NCBI GenBank assembly: GCA_028378565.1
Contig: JAONMX010000003.1
Coordinates: forward strand, 26,548-90,547
From: Bacteriovoracaceae bacterium
Lineage (GTDB): Bacteria; Bdellovibrionota; Bacteriovoracia; Bacteriovoracales; Bacteriovoracaceae
Length of the DNA: 64,000 nucleotides
Direction: 5' to 3'
Shown here piece by piece: positions 1-10,351 of this stretch. The notes under the pieces are model-generated. The model made no database searches, was not told where the DNA came from, and saw only the letters and a program-made list of their open reading frames with translations. Each line of letters starts with the position of its first letter. Position 1 is the stretch's first letter. The position numbers and the translations under genes are program-made.

Positions 1-2252
1 TTATGGTCAATTTCTTCGTTTGGAATTGATTGTGAAGCAACAAAGTGATTTAGTATCCAAACATAGTATTGAACATGCTCAAGTAACCCTAGGTTAACTG
101 GAGCACAAGCAAAACCAAAGATTTCAGCATTTGTTAAAATTTCTTTTTCATCTGCGTCTTCAACGGTCTCAGATAATTCAATCATTTCCTTGAGCTCAAC
201 ACAATAGAAAGGCTTTTGAAAAGTCATGGTATTAAATAAACGTAAGAACTCTGAAAGCTTAAGCTGAGTTAAGCCATTACTATCAAGAGCACCATTCACT
301 TGGCTAAAAATATCAAGGTCAGGACCAACCATACATTTCGTAGATTGATCTAACTGAATAGATAGAGCTTCTTGTACTTGCTCTAATCCCTCATCCACTT
401 TAGTTAAGCAAGTTACATATCCTGTCGGAAATCTTTTATATCGACCTGCTCTACCAGCAATTTGCTTGATCTCACTATCAGTGATCATATGTTCTTGATT
501 GTTATAGTGCTTCGTTAAGGTAGAGAAAACCACTCGCTTAATTGGCAAGTTCATCCCCATAGCAATTGCATCGGTACTAACCATAATATCGGTTTCACCA
601 ACATCAAACTTTCGAGCTTGTTCCCGTCGAACCTCAGGAGAAAGTCTTCCGTAAACAATTGATACTTTAAACCCGAGTCTCTCGAGGTCTCTTTTATAGC
701 GAAGTGCATTTCTTCTTGAAAAAACAATTAATGCATCATTTTTTTCTAGTTGAGATAAAATGATTGGCTTTTCTTGAACCTCAAGCTTCGTCATTCTCTC
801 ATAATTTTTTATTTCAAGCTCATCACCGCAAAGCTCAACAATTTGTTGAACAAGATTTAATGCACTTGAGTCTCCACATAGGTGAACTTCAGTTGCAAAA
901 ATATTTACCAGTGCCCGTGTCCAGGCCCAGCCTCTTTGCTTATCTGTGATCATCTGTATTTCATCAATGACGGCACAATCAAATGCTTCATTCAACTTGG
1001 CCATTTCAATTGTCGATGAGTAGTGAGTAGAGTTAGGAATTTCTATGACTTCTTCACCTGTAAGAAGTGTTGTCGTACATCCTTTATTATTTAATGTGTC
1101 GTACAATTCTGCAGCTAGTAAGCGAAGAGGAGCAAGATAACATCCTTTTCCTGCTTTACTTAAAGCTTCGATGGAATGGTAGGTCTTACCGGAGTTAGTA
1201 GGACCCATATGATAAATAATTTTTCTCTTTATCGTTCTGGCCTGACTATGAATCCAAAACTCTCCAATATACTCTTGTAGAATTGTTCCTGAGATATCTT
1301 TTCTCTTAAGAACCATTACTGACTTAATTAATTTCTTAAACTCTCGACCAAGATACTTTTCACTACGCCAAATACCTTGTCCCATTTGGTTGAAGAACTT
1401 CTTCATTTCTTCTTCGCCAACTAAGTCATCATTAATGTCGTCCTCGTAGAGTAGACCTTTAAGAAATGGTAGTAATTTGTGTTCTTGTCTTTTTGCAAGA
1501 TCAGAAGGAAAAGTAAATTTCTCTTTTATGGTATTTTTAATTTGAGATTCAAGTCTATTAATTGTACTTCTTTTTAATCTTGATCTTTGTTTAAAAAGAG
1601 ATTTTTCAACTGCTTTTTGCATTTGATTAAAGAGGTAGTAAGCATCATCAATACCAATTTTTTCTAATCTTTCGTCAAAGTCTTTTTCAAGTTCCTCAAC
1701 TATTTTTTCACTTTCAGATAAAACAATTTCCCTAAGCTTTCCTCGGTAGTCCCCTTGGCAAGCAACACATGTACATGGAAGGTCTCCCATTCTCACATCA
1801 ATGGTCAAATTCTCTTTAATCATTGTCTGTGAAGCTTGATGAGAACTCTTAGTGACTTCAATCCAATCTATAATACTTTTCTTACTTAGATCTAAGACCT
1901 TTTGATTAACTTCACCATCTTGCCCAAAGTAAAACATCTCTCTTTCTGGAAAGAGGCAGTCATCTAAGAAAATTAATTCGAGAACATTACTTCTTGAAAC
2001 GAATTCATTAAAGTTAACAAATTCTTTAGAGAAGCTCTTTGTTAAGCTTGGGTATTGTTTTAAAAATTCTCTAATTGTTGTTTGAACATCTTCAAGAAAT
2101 TCTAAAATCAGAAGAGCGTCTTCTTCTTCTCTTACAAAGCTTTCATCTTCTCCAGAAAAGCCATTTACTTTCGTAATAGTTTTTCTTTCAGAATCAATAA
2201 AGTTTTTTATATTGGAATAGTCTGGTAGGTGATTTAGGTCGTGTTGAGACAC
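1..2252 (-). CDS. Suv3-like DEAD/DEAH-box RNA helicase, 3' end truncated by window edge
   Basis: Own translation of minus strand from GTG at 2252 (MSQHDLNHLPDYSNIKNF...). Walker A MGPTNSGKTYHSIEAL, YLAPLRLLAAELYD, LLTGEEV, DEIQMITDKQRGWAWTRAL, QIAGRAGRYKRF. Not in ORF track because it runs off the window. Start codon uncertain. Confidence 0.85.
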   Translation of the reverse strand, partial: MSQHDLNHLPDYSNIKNFIDSERKTITKVNGFSGEDESFVREEEDALLILEFLEDVQTTIREFLKQYPSLTKSFSKEFVNFNEFVSRSNVLELIFLDDCLFPEREMFYFGQDGEVNQKVLDLSKKSIIDWIEVTKSSHQASQTMIKENLTIDVRMGDLPCTCVACQGDYRGKLREIVLSESEKIVEELEKDFDERLEKIGIDDAYYLFNQMQKAVEKSLFKQRSRLKRSTINRLESQIKNTIKEKFTFPSDLAKRQEHKLLPFLKGLLYEDDINDDLVGEEEMKKFFNQMGQGIWRSEKYLGREFKKLIKSVMVLKRKDISGTILQEYIGEFWIHSQARTIKRKIIYHMGPTNSGKTYHSIEALSKAGKGCYLAPLRLLAAELYDTLNNKGCTTTLLTGEEVIEIPNSTHYSSTIEMAKLNEAFDCAVIDEIQMITDKQRGWAWTRALVNIFATEVHLCGDSSALNLVQQIVELCGDELEIKNYERMTKLEVQEKPIILSQLEKNDALIVFSRRNALRYKRDLERLGFKVSIVYGRLSPEVRREQARKFDVGETDIMVSTDAIAMGMNLPIKRVVFSTLTKHYNNQEHMITDSEIKQIAGRAGRYKRFPTGYVTCLTKVDEGLEQVQEALSIQLDQSTKCMVGPDLDIFSQVNGALDSNGLTQLKLSEFLRLFNTMTFQKPFYCVELKEMIELSETVEDADEKEILTNAEIFGFACAPVNLGLLEHVQYYVWILNHFVASQSIPNEEIDH

Positions 2253-2318
2253 TTGCAATTTCCGTTTTTAAGTTATGCTCTCATCATACACAAGATGAGA
2301 GCATCGGTAAATTGTCTA

Positions 2319-3533
2319 TTATTTATCTAATTCGATCATAAAGGCTAAGGCCATCTTAGCGAACTTAGCAGCATGATCAGCCGTTCCATTTGATTGAGAG
2401 ATTGTATCTCTAGAAGTATGAATATTTCTGTTCATATCGCCCTTCTTAGACTCAAATGGCATTGACGCTGGGTAACCTGCAGATGTCCATGAAGCATGAT
2501 CAGAGCATGCATAACCACACTTATCATAGCCCCACTTAACTCCTGGTAGGTAATTATCAATTAGGTTTCCTACGAAGGCGTTCTGAGCTGCATTAGTATA
2601 ATCGCTCATCATAACAATATCGAGCTCTGAACCATTAAAGTTAGTCATATCTAATTGAAGAACACCAATAACATTCTTACCTTTTGCTTTATAGTCTTGA
2701 GCAACTTCTTTTGATCCAAGGAGACCGACTTCTTCTGCTGCATATCCCATAAAAGCAAGAGTCTTCTCTGGAACATATCCACTTTCAAGTAGAACTCTAG
2801 CAACTTCCGTAATTGTCGCAATTCCTGAAGCGTTATCATCTGCACCTGGAGCTTTTGCATTTTCTCTACCAAACCAACCGGCAATAGAGTCAGCGTGACC
2901 ACCAATAATCACAACATCTTCACTCTTACCCTTGATCTCTAGAATAACTGTCGGCTGTGGCCATCTGTTATGCTTGAACTCAAAAGCCTTTGCGTCAGTT
3001 CGACTTCCAGCAAGTTCATTCCACTTTGAAAGAATCCACTTACTTGAATCAACACCAGTTGATGATTTGTAGTATCTATTTTTAAATGAAGAAAGTTTTT
3101 CGATCGTTGATCTCATTTTAAATTCATTCACTTGCTCGATTGCACTCTTAACTAAATCATTTTGATCAATTGTATAATCAACAAGAACAGCTTTTTCAGC
3201 AAATAATCTTTCTGCTCCAGAGTTCAACTCTTTATAAGCTTCCTCTTCCGATTCATGAGCAACAAATCCACCACATCTATTAAAATCTTCATGCATCAGA
3301 TGAGACATTGCTCCAATATCTGACTCTTTGATTTTCATGACTGTGATTCCGTCCTGACTTGCATGTTCTACTGCACTATCAAGACCTACACTCTTTTGAA
3401 AACTGTTAACAGCATCTGCACCAACCGTGATCCAAATTTCTCTGTCGCTATTTTTTAATTCTGTAGGTAGTTCAGTGTTATGAGCGAATGCGTTTGACAC
3501 TAATAATACTAATATTGAAAAAACAAATTTCAT
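2319..3533 (-). CDS. Secreted M28-family zinc aminopeptidase
   Basis: Signal peptide MKFVFSILVLLVSNAFA; metal-ligand motifs GGHADS, GADDNASG, GYAAEEVGLLGS, CSDHASW. Confidence 0.88.
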   Translation of the reverse strand: MKFVFSILVLLVSNAFAHNTELPTELKNSDREIWITVGADAVNSFQKSVGLDSAVEHASQDGITVMKIKESDIGAMSHLMHEDFNRCGGFVAHESEEEAYKELNSGAERLFAEKAVLVDYTIDQNDLVKSAIEQVNEFKMRSTIEKLSSFKNRYYKSSTGVDSSKWILSKWNELAGSRTDAKAFEFKHNRWPQPTVILEIKGKSEDVVIIGGHADSIAGWFGRENAKAPGADDNASGIATITEVARVLLESGYVPEKTLAFMGYAAEEVGLLGSKEVAQDYKAKGKNVIGVLQLDMTNFNGSELDIVMMSDYTNAAQNAFVGNLIDNYLPGVKWGYDKCGYACSDHASWTSAGYPASMPFESKKGDMNRNIHTSRDTISQSNGTADHAAKFAKMALAFMIELDK

Positions 3534-3726
3534 TTTGCCCTCCTAAAGCAGGCGATGGATCATCCGTGATTGCCATCTCTCTTTCATTGCGAGTGAAAAT
3601 AGTCTACCCTATTTTTAATTAAGCGATTACTATAATAAGTCTGATAAGTTCTTACATATTCGGGTGTATTTTATGGTAGGATAAAGTACTAAATTTAGAC
3701 GTTTTATACAGTGCGAGAGTCGATTT

Positions 3727-4704
3727 ATGAACACATGGATTACAGAAACTTTTAAGATCAAGTATCCAATTATTATGGCCCCTATGTTTTTAGTATCAAA
3801 TAAGGAGATGCTATTTGCAGCGGCAGAAGCAGGTATTACAGGTTGTGTACCAGCTCTTAATTGGAGAACTCCTGAAGAATTTGAAGAAGCAATGAAAGAG
3901 CTAAAGGAGAAATGTCCTTGCTTTGGCGTAAACCTCATTGTTAACAAATCAAATGTATCTCTAGAAAAACAAATTAAGGTTTGTGAAAAATATCCTCCTC
4001 AATATATTATTACAAGTTTAGGAAGCCCCAAGGAAGTGATCAAAAGACTTCAACCTTTAGGGGTGAAAATTATTTGTGATGTTGTCGATGTTGAGTACGC
4101 TCTTAAGGTTCAAGAGCTTGGTGCTGATGCAATCATCGCTGTTAATTCTGGAGCAGGTGGACATGCTGGACCGACTCCAGCATCAATCTTAGTTCCTATG
4201 CTCTTAGATAAGTGTACTCTTCCGGTTATTAGTGCTGGAGGTGTTGGAACCGGTGCAGGATTACTTTCAGTTCTGGCCATGGGTGCAGAAGGCGCTTCTA
4301 TTGGAAGTCCCTTCATTGCAGTTAAAGAATGTGGTGTTAACGATGCCTACAAACAAGCTATTGTGGATTACGGTGCAAAAGATATAGCTCTTACAACCAA
4401 AGTAAGTGGAACTCCTTGTACAGTTATAAAAACTCCTTATGTAGAAAAGATAGGACTGGAGCAAAACTTTCTCGAATCTTTTTTAAATAAAAATAAAAAA
4501 ATAAAAAAGTACGCCAAAATGTTAACTTATTATAAGGGTATGAAGCTTTTAGAATCTGCAGCATTTGGTGCAACCTATAAAAGTGTCTGGTGTGCTGGCC
4601 CTTCAATTGAATTTGTTAATAAACAAGAATCTACAAAAGAGATTGTTGATAGGCTTATGACTGAATTAAGTGAAGCAAAAGAAGATCTTTTAAAAAGAGT
4701 ATAG
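3727..4704 (+). CDS. Nitronate monooxygenase / 2-nitropropane dioxygenase-like FMN enzyme
   Basis: IKYPIIMAPM, NSGAGGHAGP, VISAGGVGTGAG, GAEGASIGSPFIA. Confidence 0.85.
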   Translation: MNTWITETFKIKYPIIMAPMFLVSNKEMLFAAAEAGITGCVPALNWRTPEEFEEAMKELKEKCPCFGVNLIVNKSNVSLEKQIKVCEKYPPQYIITSLGSPKEVIKRLQPLGVKIICDVVDVEYALKVQELGADAIIAVNSGAGGHAGPTPASILVPMLLDKCTLPVISAGGVGTGAGLLSVLAMGAEGASIGSPFIAVKECGVNDAYKQAIVDYGAKDIALTTKVSGTPCTVIKTPYVEKIGLEQNFLESFLNKNKKIKKYAKMLTYYKGMKLLESAAFGATYKSVWCAGPSIEFVNKQESTKEIVDRLMTELSEAKEDLLKRV

Positions 4705-4705
4705 C

Positions 4706-5938
4706 TTGTTACCTAAAATTTTAAAATTAGCTAATTATAGAAGACTCTATTTTGCAGGAGCCACCTCAGAGCTAGGCTCATTTATTACAGATACCGCCCT
4801 CATGCTTTTTATTTTTCGTATTACGAATCAACAAAACTCAAGTCTTGGTTATCTAAAATCTACATTTCTAATTTTTTTAGTAACAGGTATTATTTTTGGT
4901 GGGCCAATTGGAGAAAGGTTTAATCGCAAGAAAGTCCTTATACTTTGTGAAGTTTTTCGTGCTCCTCTCGTTCTTTTACTTGCAACGACTACAAACCCAT
5001 TCTTTATTGTCCTATTATCAGGAATGATCGCCTTTTTTACAGGAATATTTAGACCAAGTCGTCAGGCCTTAATGAATGAACTTGTCCCTCCCGAAAAGAT
5101 GAAAGCCGCCAATGGTTTATTTGGTAGTACTATAGCCATACTTCATTTACTGGGACCTTTAGTTGGTGCCTATGCCTTTAGCTTCTTTAATGGTGCAAAA
5201 GAAATTCTCGCCTTTGATCTCCTTACTTATATTTTTGGAATCATTCTACTTCTAAGAATTAATTACAGTGATAAGCATATTCAAAAGCCTGAAGGTAACT
5301 TACTTAAAGAGCTACAAAATGGTATTAAGTTTGTTCAAAAAAGAAGAGACCTAAAATCAATTCTATTAAACTCTTTTGTAGCGGGCCTTAGCATTGGGAT
5401 TCTGATTCCTCTTCTACTACCTTTCACAATTGAATTTCTAGGAAAGGGAGAAAAGGAGTACGGAATACTACTTGGTATATTTGGTCTAGGTGGCTTTCTT
5501 GGAGGTACCTTAAGTGAGAAATTTGGAAAAGACATAGCTCCGGGGAAAATAGCCTGCTTAACGCTTCTTCTTGAGCCTTTCTTATTTGTAATATGGATAA
5601 ATGTACATTATTGGATTTTGTCAGCAATCATACTCTTTTTTTGGGGTATTGTTGTATTCGTAAGAATCACTAGCCAACTAAATCATGTTTCGGAAAATGT
5701 TGAGACTAAGCAGTTAAGTAATGTTCATTCTATGCTAGAGCTTAGCTTCTTATTACCAAATATCCTTGGCGCATTACTCATCGGCATAACTGGTGGCTTT
5801 CTTACCACAATGGAGTTTTTAATTTTTTCATCTGTCATGTTCTTTATAACAACATACCCTAGACTTTTCTTGAAAGAGTTTCAATTACTGTTAAACTATA
5901 AAGGACAACAAGTTAATAGAGAAACTTACATAGAGTAA
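4706..5938 (+). CDS. MFS transporter
   Basis: Multiple TM segments, GGPIGERFNRKKVLILCE motif; TTG start 1 nt after the preceding gene. Confidence 0.8.
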   Translation: MLPKILKLANYRRLYFAGATSELGSFITDTALMLFIFRITNQQNSSLGYLKSTFLIFLVTGIIFGGPIGERFNRKKVLILCEVFRAPLVLLLATTTNPFFIVLLSGMIAFFTGIFRPSRQALMNELVPPEKMKAANGLFGSTIAILHLLGPLVGAYAFSFFNGAKEILAFDLLTYIFGIILLLRINYSDKHIQKPEGNLLKELQNGIKFVQKRRDLKSILLNSFVAGLSIGILIPLLLPFTIEFLGKGEKEYGILLGIFGLGGFLGGTLSEKFGKDIAPGKIACLTLLLEPFLFVIWINVHYWILSAIILFFWGIVVFVRITSQLNHVSENVETKQLSNVHSMLELSFLLPNILGALLIGITGGFLTTMEFLIFSSVMFFITTYPRLFLKEFQLLLNYKGQQVNRETYIE

Positions 5939-5942
5939 TTAT

Positions 5943-7013
5943 ATGAGTAGAACCTTTTGGCTAAGGGCCGAAGACAAAGCATTTGAACGAAGAAGTCCAT
6001 TAACTCCTGCTGGAGCAAAACAGCTTATTCAATCTGGCGCAAAAGTCGTTGTAGAGAAATTTGAAGATCGAATTTTTAAAATCAAAGAGTTTGAAAATGT
6101 TGGTTGCACTATTGCCGAGAAAGATTCTTGGAGAGAAGCACCTAAAGATGCTTTTGTTTTAGGATTAAAAGAATTAAAAGAAGATTCATTTGAGCTTATC
6201 CATAATCACATCTACTTTGCTCATGTATATAAAGGTCAAGATGGTGCCAAGCAAGTTCTCTCAAGGTATCAAAAAGGAAAAGGAAGGTTATTTGACCTTG
6301 AGTTCCTTGTTAATAATGATGGAAGAAGAATTGCAGCCTTTGGAAAATGGGCGGGCTATGTTGGTGCGGCGACAGCTATTAAGTATTTTTACCATAAACA
6401 AGCTTATCCAGAGAAAACCTTTCCTCAATTAACTAGCTTTGAGGATAAGCAACTACTTATCGATGAGATACTATCTCTAAAAGAGTTATCTAGTAAAAAC
6501 CCTAAGACAATCATTATCGGTGCTCTAGGTCGCTGTGGACATGCGGCGAATGAGCTATTAGGTGATGTTGGCCTTAATGCCACACTCTGGGACTATGAAG
6601 AAACAAAGAAAGGTGGACCTTTTCCTGAGATTCTAGATCATCATGTTTTTCTAAATACTGCCCTCATCATGAAAAAAATTCCTCCTTTTCTAGATAAAGA
6701 AACAATTGCGAAAAAAGGTCAATTACAAATTATTTGTGATGTTAGCTGTGACCCGACAGGAGAGCTGAATCCTATTCCAATCTATGACAAAATAACGAGC
6801 TGGGATAATCCTATATTAAAGATTAATGAATCTCTTGATGTTATTAGTGTTGATAACCTGCCTTCAGTTCTTCCAAAAGAAAGTTCTGAAGATTATTCAG
6901 ATCAATTACTACCCCATCTCATAGAGCTTAATGAAAAAGAGAGTTTCCCCGAAGTATGGAGAAACTCTCTTGAAACATTTGAAAATAAATTAAACGAGAC
7001 CTGCTCTTCTTAG
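5943..7013 (+). CDS. Saccharopine dehydrogenase (L-lysine-forming, fungal LYS1-like)
   Basis: Alanine-dehydrogenase-like N-terminus (LRAEDKAFERRSPLTPAGA), AHVYKGQDG, FGKWAGYVGAATAIK, IIGALGRCGHAANELL, CDVSCDPTGELNPIPIY. Confidence 0.75.
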   Translation: MSRTFWLRAEDKAFERRSPLTPAGAKQLIQSGAKVVVEKFEDRIFKIKEFENVGCTIAEKDSWREAPKDAFVLGLKELKEDSFELIHNHIYFAHVYKGQDGAKQVLSRYQKGKGRLFDLEFLVNNDGRRIAAFGKWAGYVGAATAIKYFYHKQAYPEKTFPQLTSFEDKQLLIDEILSLKELSSKNPKTIIIGALGRCGHAANELLGDVGLNATLWDYEETKKGGPFPEILDHHVFLNTALIMKKIPPFLDKETIAKKGQLQIICDVSCDPTGELNPIPIYDKITSWDNPILKINESLDVISVDNLPSVLPKESSEDYSDQLLPHLIELNEKESFPEVWRNSLETFENKLNETCSS

Positions 7014-9026
7014 TAATGCCTCAGGTGTTGGCTCCTTTCCTCTAAAGTTTTTATAAAGTTCCATAGGGTGTGACGATCCACCTTTTGAAAGAACATTATC
7101 GTGGAAGCTTGTAGCAACCTCTTTATTGAAAATACCTTTTTCTTTGAAAGCTTCAAAAGCGTCAGCATCTAAAACTTCGGCCCACTTGTAAGAGTAATAA
7201 CCTGCGGAATATCCACCTTGAAAGATATGAGAAAATGAACAACTCATGATGGCCTCATCAATCGCTGGTAGAACCTCAGAGTTTTTCATGGCCTCTTTTT
7301 CATACTTTGATACTTCTTTAATTTTTGATGGATCACCGGAGTGCCATGACAAATCCAGTAGTGCAAAGCTAATTTGTCTTAATGTTGCTCTTCCTTCGTG
7401 AAAGTTAGAAGAGTCCTTTAATCTTTGAATATACTCAGCTGGAATTTTTTCATTGGTTTCATAGTGCTTCGCAAACAGATCTAGACATTCTTTTTCGTAT
7501 GCCCAGTTTTCTAAAATTTGACTAGGTAGCTCTACAAAGTCCCAATAAACACTTGTTCCTGATAAGCTTTCATACTTAACCTTTGAAAGCATTCCATGAA
7601 GGGCATGACCAAACTCATGAAAGAGTGTTGTCACTTCATTAAACGTTAGAAGCGAAGGTTTTGTTTCCGTTGGCTTTGTAAAGTTACAAACAATAGAAAC
7701 ATGTGGTCTTACATCACTATTACCTTCTAAATGCTGATCTCTGTAACTTGTCATCCACGCTCCTGCTCTTTTTCCTTCTCGAGGAAAAAAGTCAGCATAG
7801 AAAACAGAAACGTGACGATCATTCTCATCTAATACCTCAAAGGCCATTACATCTTTGTGGTAAACAGGAATGTCACGTCTTTGCATAAACTTAAGACCAT
7901 ATAATTTACTGGCCACAGTAAAAACACCGTCGATAACATTCTCTAGTTTAAAATATGGCTTAAGAATTTCATCATCTAAGTTAAACTTCTTTAACTTCAG
8001 TTTTTCTGCATAGTAAGAGTAATCCCATGGCATAAAGTCCTTAGGGTCTAATCCGTCTGTTTCGTTAGCAAATTTCTTAAGTTCTTCAACTTCATTTATG
8101 GCAACAGGCTTTGCTTTTTCAAGAAGATCTTTTAAGAAGTCCTCTACTTTTTCAGGTTTCTCTGCCATTCTTTCCTCTAATACGAATTCCGCATGAGAAG
8201 AATAACCAAGAAGTCTTGCTTTTTCATGTCTCAAGCAAGCTATTTTTTTAATGATCTCTTGATTATCAAGATCATCACCTTTAGATGCTTTTGAGGTAAA
8301 GGCTCTGTAAAGTTCCTCTCTCAAATCTCTATTATCTAAATAAGTAGTTGCTGGTACATAGCTAGGATACTCAAGAGTGATGGCCCACTTTCCTTCATGA
8401 CCTTTCTCTTTTGCAATCATAGCAGCAGCTTCTTTTATTCCCTCAGGTAGACCAGAAAGAAGGGATTCATCATCTATGACTTTTATATATCTCTTTGTTT
8501 CACCAAGAACATTGTCTCCAAACTCGAGACTCAATGATGATAGTTCTTTAGAAATTTCACGAAGTTTTGTTTTGTCTTTGTCATTTAAGTTTGCGCCATT
8601 TCTTGTAAAAGACTTGTACTGCTTTGTTAAAAGCATCATCTCTTCTTGAGTTAGATTTAAAGAATCTTTTTGTTCGTAAATTTCATTCACTTTATTAAAA
8701 AGATCTGTATCAAGAGAAATATCATTATAGAAATCGGTCATCATAGGACTGAATTCTTTGGCTAAGTTTTGTAGCTCATCATCAGATTCGGCAGAGTGAA
8801 GATTAAAGAAAACACCACCGACCTTATTCACTTCTTTTCCAATTACTTCTAAAGCTTCACAAACATTATTGAATGTTGGTTTTTCAGAATTATTTTTTAA
8901 GTTAGCAATATCTTTTTTTGCAATATCAATTGCTTCCTTTAGGGCCGGTAAAAAATCTGAGTTTTTAACCTTATCAAATGGTGTTGTCTCAAAAGGTGTT
9001 TCAAATTTATCTAATAAAATATTCAT
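6990..9026 (-). CDS. M3-family oligopeptidase (PrlC/Dcp-like)
   Basis: LFHEFGHALHGML zinc motif; NSDVRPHVSIVCNFTKP; length 678 aa. Confidence 0.92.
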   Translation of the reverse strand: MNILLDKFETPFETTPFDKVKNSDFLPALKEAIDIAKKDIANLKNNSEKPTFNNVCEALEVIGKEVNKVGGVFFNLHSAESDDELQNLAKEFSPMMTDFYNDISLDTDLFNKVNEIYEQKDSLNLTQEEMMLLTKQYKSFTRNGANLNDKDKTKLREISKELSSLSLEFGDNVLGETKRYIKVIDDESLLSGLPEGIKEAAAMIAKEKGHEGKWAITLEYPSYVPATTYLDNRDLREELYRAFTSKASKGDDLDNQEIIKKIACLRHEKARLLGYSSHAEFVLEERMAEKPEKVEDFLKDLLEKAKPVAINEVEELKKFANETDGLDPKDFMPWDYSYYAEKLKLKKFNLDDEILKPYFKLENVIDGVFTVASKLYGLKFMQRRDIPVYHKDVMAFEVLDENDRHVSVFYADFFPREGKRAGAWMTSYRDQHLEGNSDVRPHVSIVCNFTKPTETKPSLLTFNEVTTLFHEFGHALHGMLSKVKYESLSGTSVYWDFVELPSQILENWAYEKECLDLFAKHYETNEKIPAEYIQRLKDSSNFHEGRATLRQISFALLDLSWHSGDPSKIKEVSKYEKEAMKNSEVLPAIDEAIMSCSFSHIFQGGYSAGYYSYKWAEVLDADAFEAFKEKGIFNKEVATSFHDNVLSKGGSSHPMELYKNFRGKEPTPEALLRRAGLV

Positions 9027-10282
9027 ATAATACTCCTCACTTTAAGTTCGTGTAATTTGTTATATTTCTTAATTAACGGAATGAGTAAAACAATCCATAG
9101 AATTAAGCAAAACACTAACATAAGATCAATCAAGATGGGAGTTTGAAAGTATATTAAAAAGATAGATATAAAGCCTTTTGACGCTCTATAAAAGACCATA
9201 TCCACAATATATTTAGCACCATATTTTTGTTTTTGATCCAAAACAAAATACAGTAATTCTTTTGAGGCGCTAAATATTGAATAATCCATACCTTTTAGAA
9301 AAGCAAAGGTCACACCTGCAAGTATAACCGGTGAGCCTAACGCCAAGCACCCAAAAATAAATATTGAGAAGCTTATTGGTATACCCGCTAAAATTTTACC
9401 TTCTGAAAACCTTTTAAAAACAAAAGGAATTACTAAAAACTGAACGAGTAGCGAAAAAGTATTAACCCCTGAATATATCTTTCCTAGAAACTGGGCCTTA
9501 TCAACAGAAGTAGCAAAACTACTCTCGAGCACCAAGTTAAACTTAAAGGAAAAAAGGTTGATTACAAATTGAGAAACGGCCACAAGACATATGAGTAAAA
9601 AGATATAAGATTTTACATTCTTTAATGATTGAATTGGACTTGTATCTTGCGTGGTCTCTTCTTTCTTAACAAAGCTTGTTTTTATTAATCTTGAAAAAAG
9701 ATAAGATGAAATTATTAACGTTGCCACACCCACCATCATAACGGCATTAGTTCCCAATTGTTTAACAAATGATCCTACAAAGAGCCCTCCAATAACTCCT
9801 CCGATACTACCAATGGCTCCAAAGGGTCCGTAGACCACTTTGGCCAACTTCTCTGAAATCGATGCATTCAAGAAACCAAGTGTAAGGTGAATTAAAAGGA
9901 CAATATAAACTTCTTTAAAAATATATAGAGGATAAGCAAATTGATAATTCCCGCGATGAACAAAGTATGAAAATAGAAACATACCAGAGGCAAAAAAAAA
10001 ACTTGTTCCTACATAGAGAGACTTAACTTCTATTTTTTTTTGAAAAGTATTAAATATTGAAATCGAAAGAGACAAGACAAGAATTGAGAGTAGCCAAACC
10101 TTTGGAGAATTTTTAGCTCCTACATACTCTATAAACAGGGACTCTACTGGAGATCTTAATAAAGCATAACCAAGTAAAACGATCAGCATATTAAGGCTTA
10201 ATAAGACTAAATTAGTTTTTTCTTCTCGTGAAAGTTCGAATAATTGGGTATTTATTTCATCAATATATTTTCTAATGCCCAT
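9023..10282 (-). CDS. Npt1/Npt2 (Tlc)-like nucleotide transporter family membrane protein
   Basis: About 12 predicted TM helices; LGYALLRSPVESLF and GPFGAIGSIGGVIGGLF resemble Tlc/Npt-type carriers; overlaps the peptidase start by 4 nt. Confidence 0.55.
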   Translation of the reverse strand: MGIRKYIDEINTQLFELSREEKTNLVLLSLNMLIVLLGYALLRSPVESLFIEYVGAKNSPKVWLLSILVLSLSISIFNTFQKKIEVKSLYVGTSFFFASGMFLFSYFVHRGNYQFAYPLYIFKEVYIVLLIHLTLGFLNASISEKLAKVVYGPFGAIGSIGGVIGGLFVGSFVKQLGTNAVMMVGVATLIISSYLFSRLIKTSFVKKEETTQDTSPIQSLKNVKSYIFLLICLVAVSQFVINLFSFKFNLVLESSFATSVDKAQFLGKIYSGVNTFSLLVQFLVIPFVFKRFSEGKILAGIPISFSIFIFGCLALGSPVILAGVTFAFLKGMDYSIFSASKELLYFVLDQKQKYGAKYIVDMVFYRASKGFISIFLIYFQTPILIDLMLVFCLILWIVLLIPLIKKYNKLHELKVRSII

Positions 10283-10351
10283 AAAGTCCTTTTATTTCCC
10301 TATATCAAACAAAATCTGCTTTTATTATAATAGATATTAGCGGAGTAATTA

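Noticed and set aside
764-949. ORF-track small ORFs overlapping larger genes (e.g. 764-949, 2651-2905, 16877-17311, 43372-43689, 50378-50811, 61704-62099)
   Set aside because: Each lies opposite or out of frame with a well-supported gene, RNA gene or recombinase segment and shows no recognisable domain.
3534-3610. Structured leader (GATGG...CCATC) upstream of the M28 peptidase as a riboswitch
   Set aside because: Only a 5-bp stem; no match to c-di-GMP or other riboswitch signatures I could recognise.
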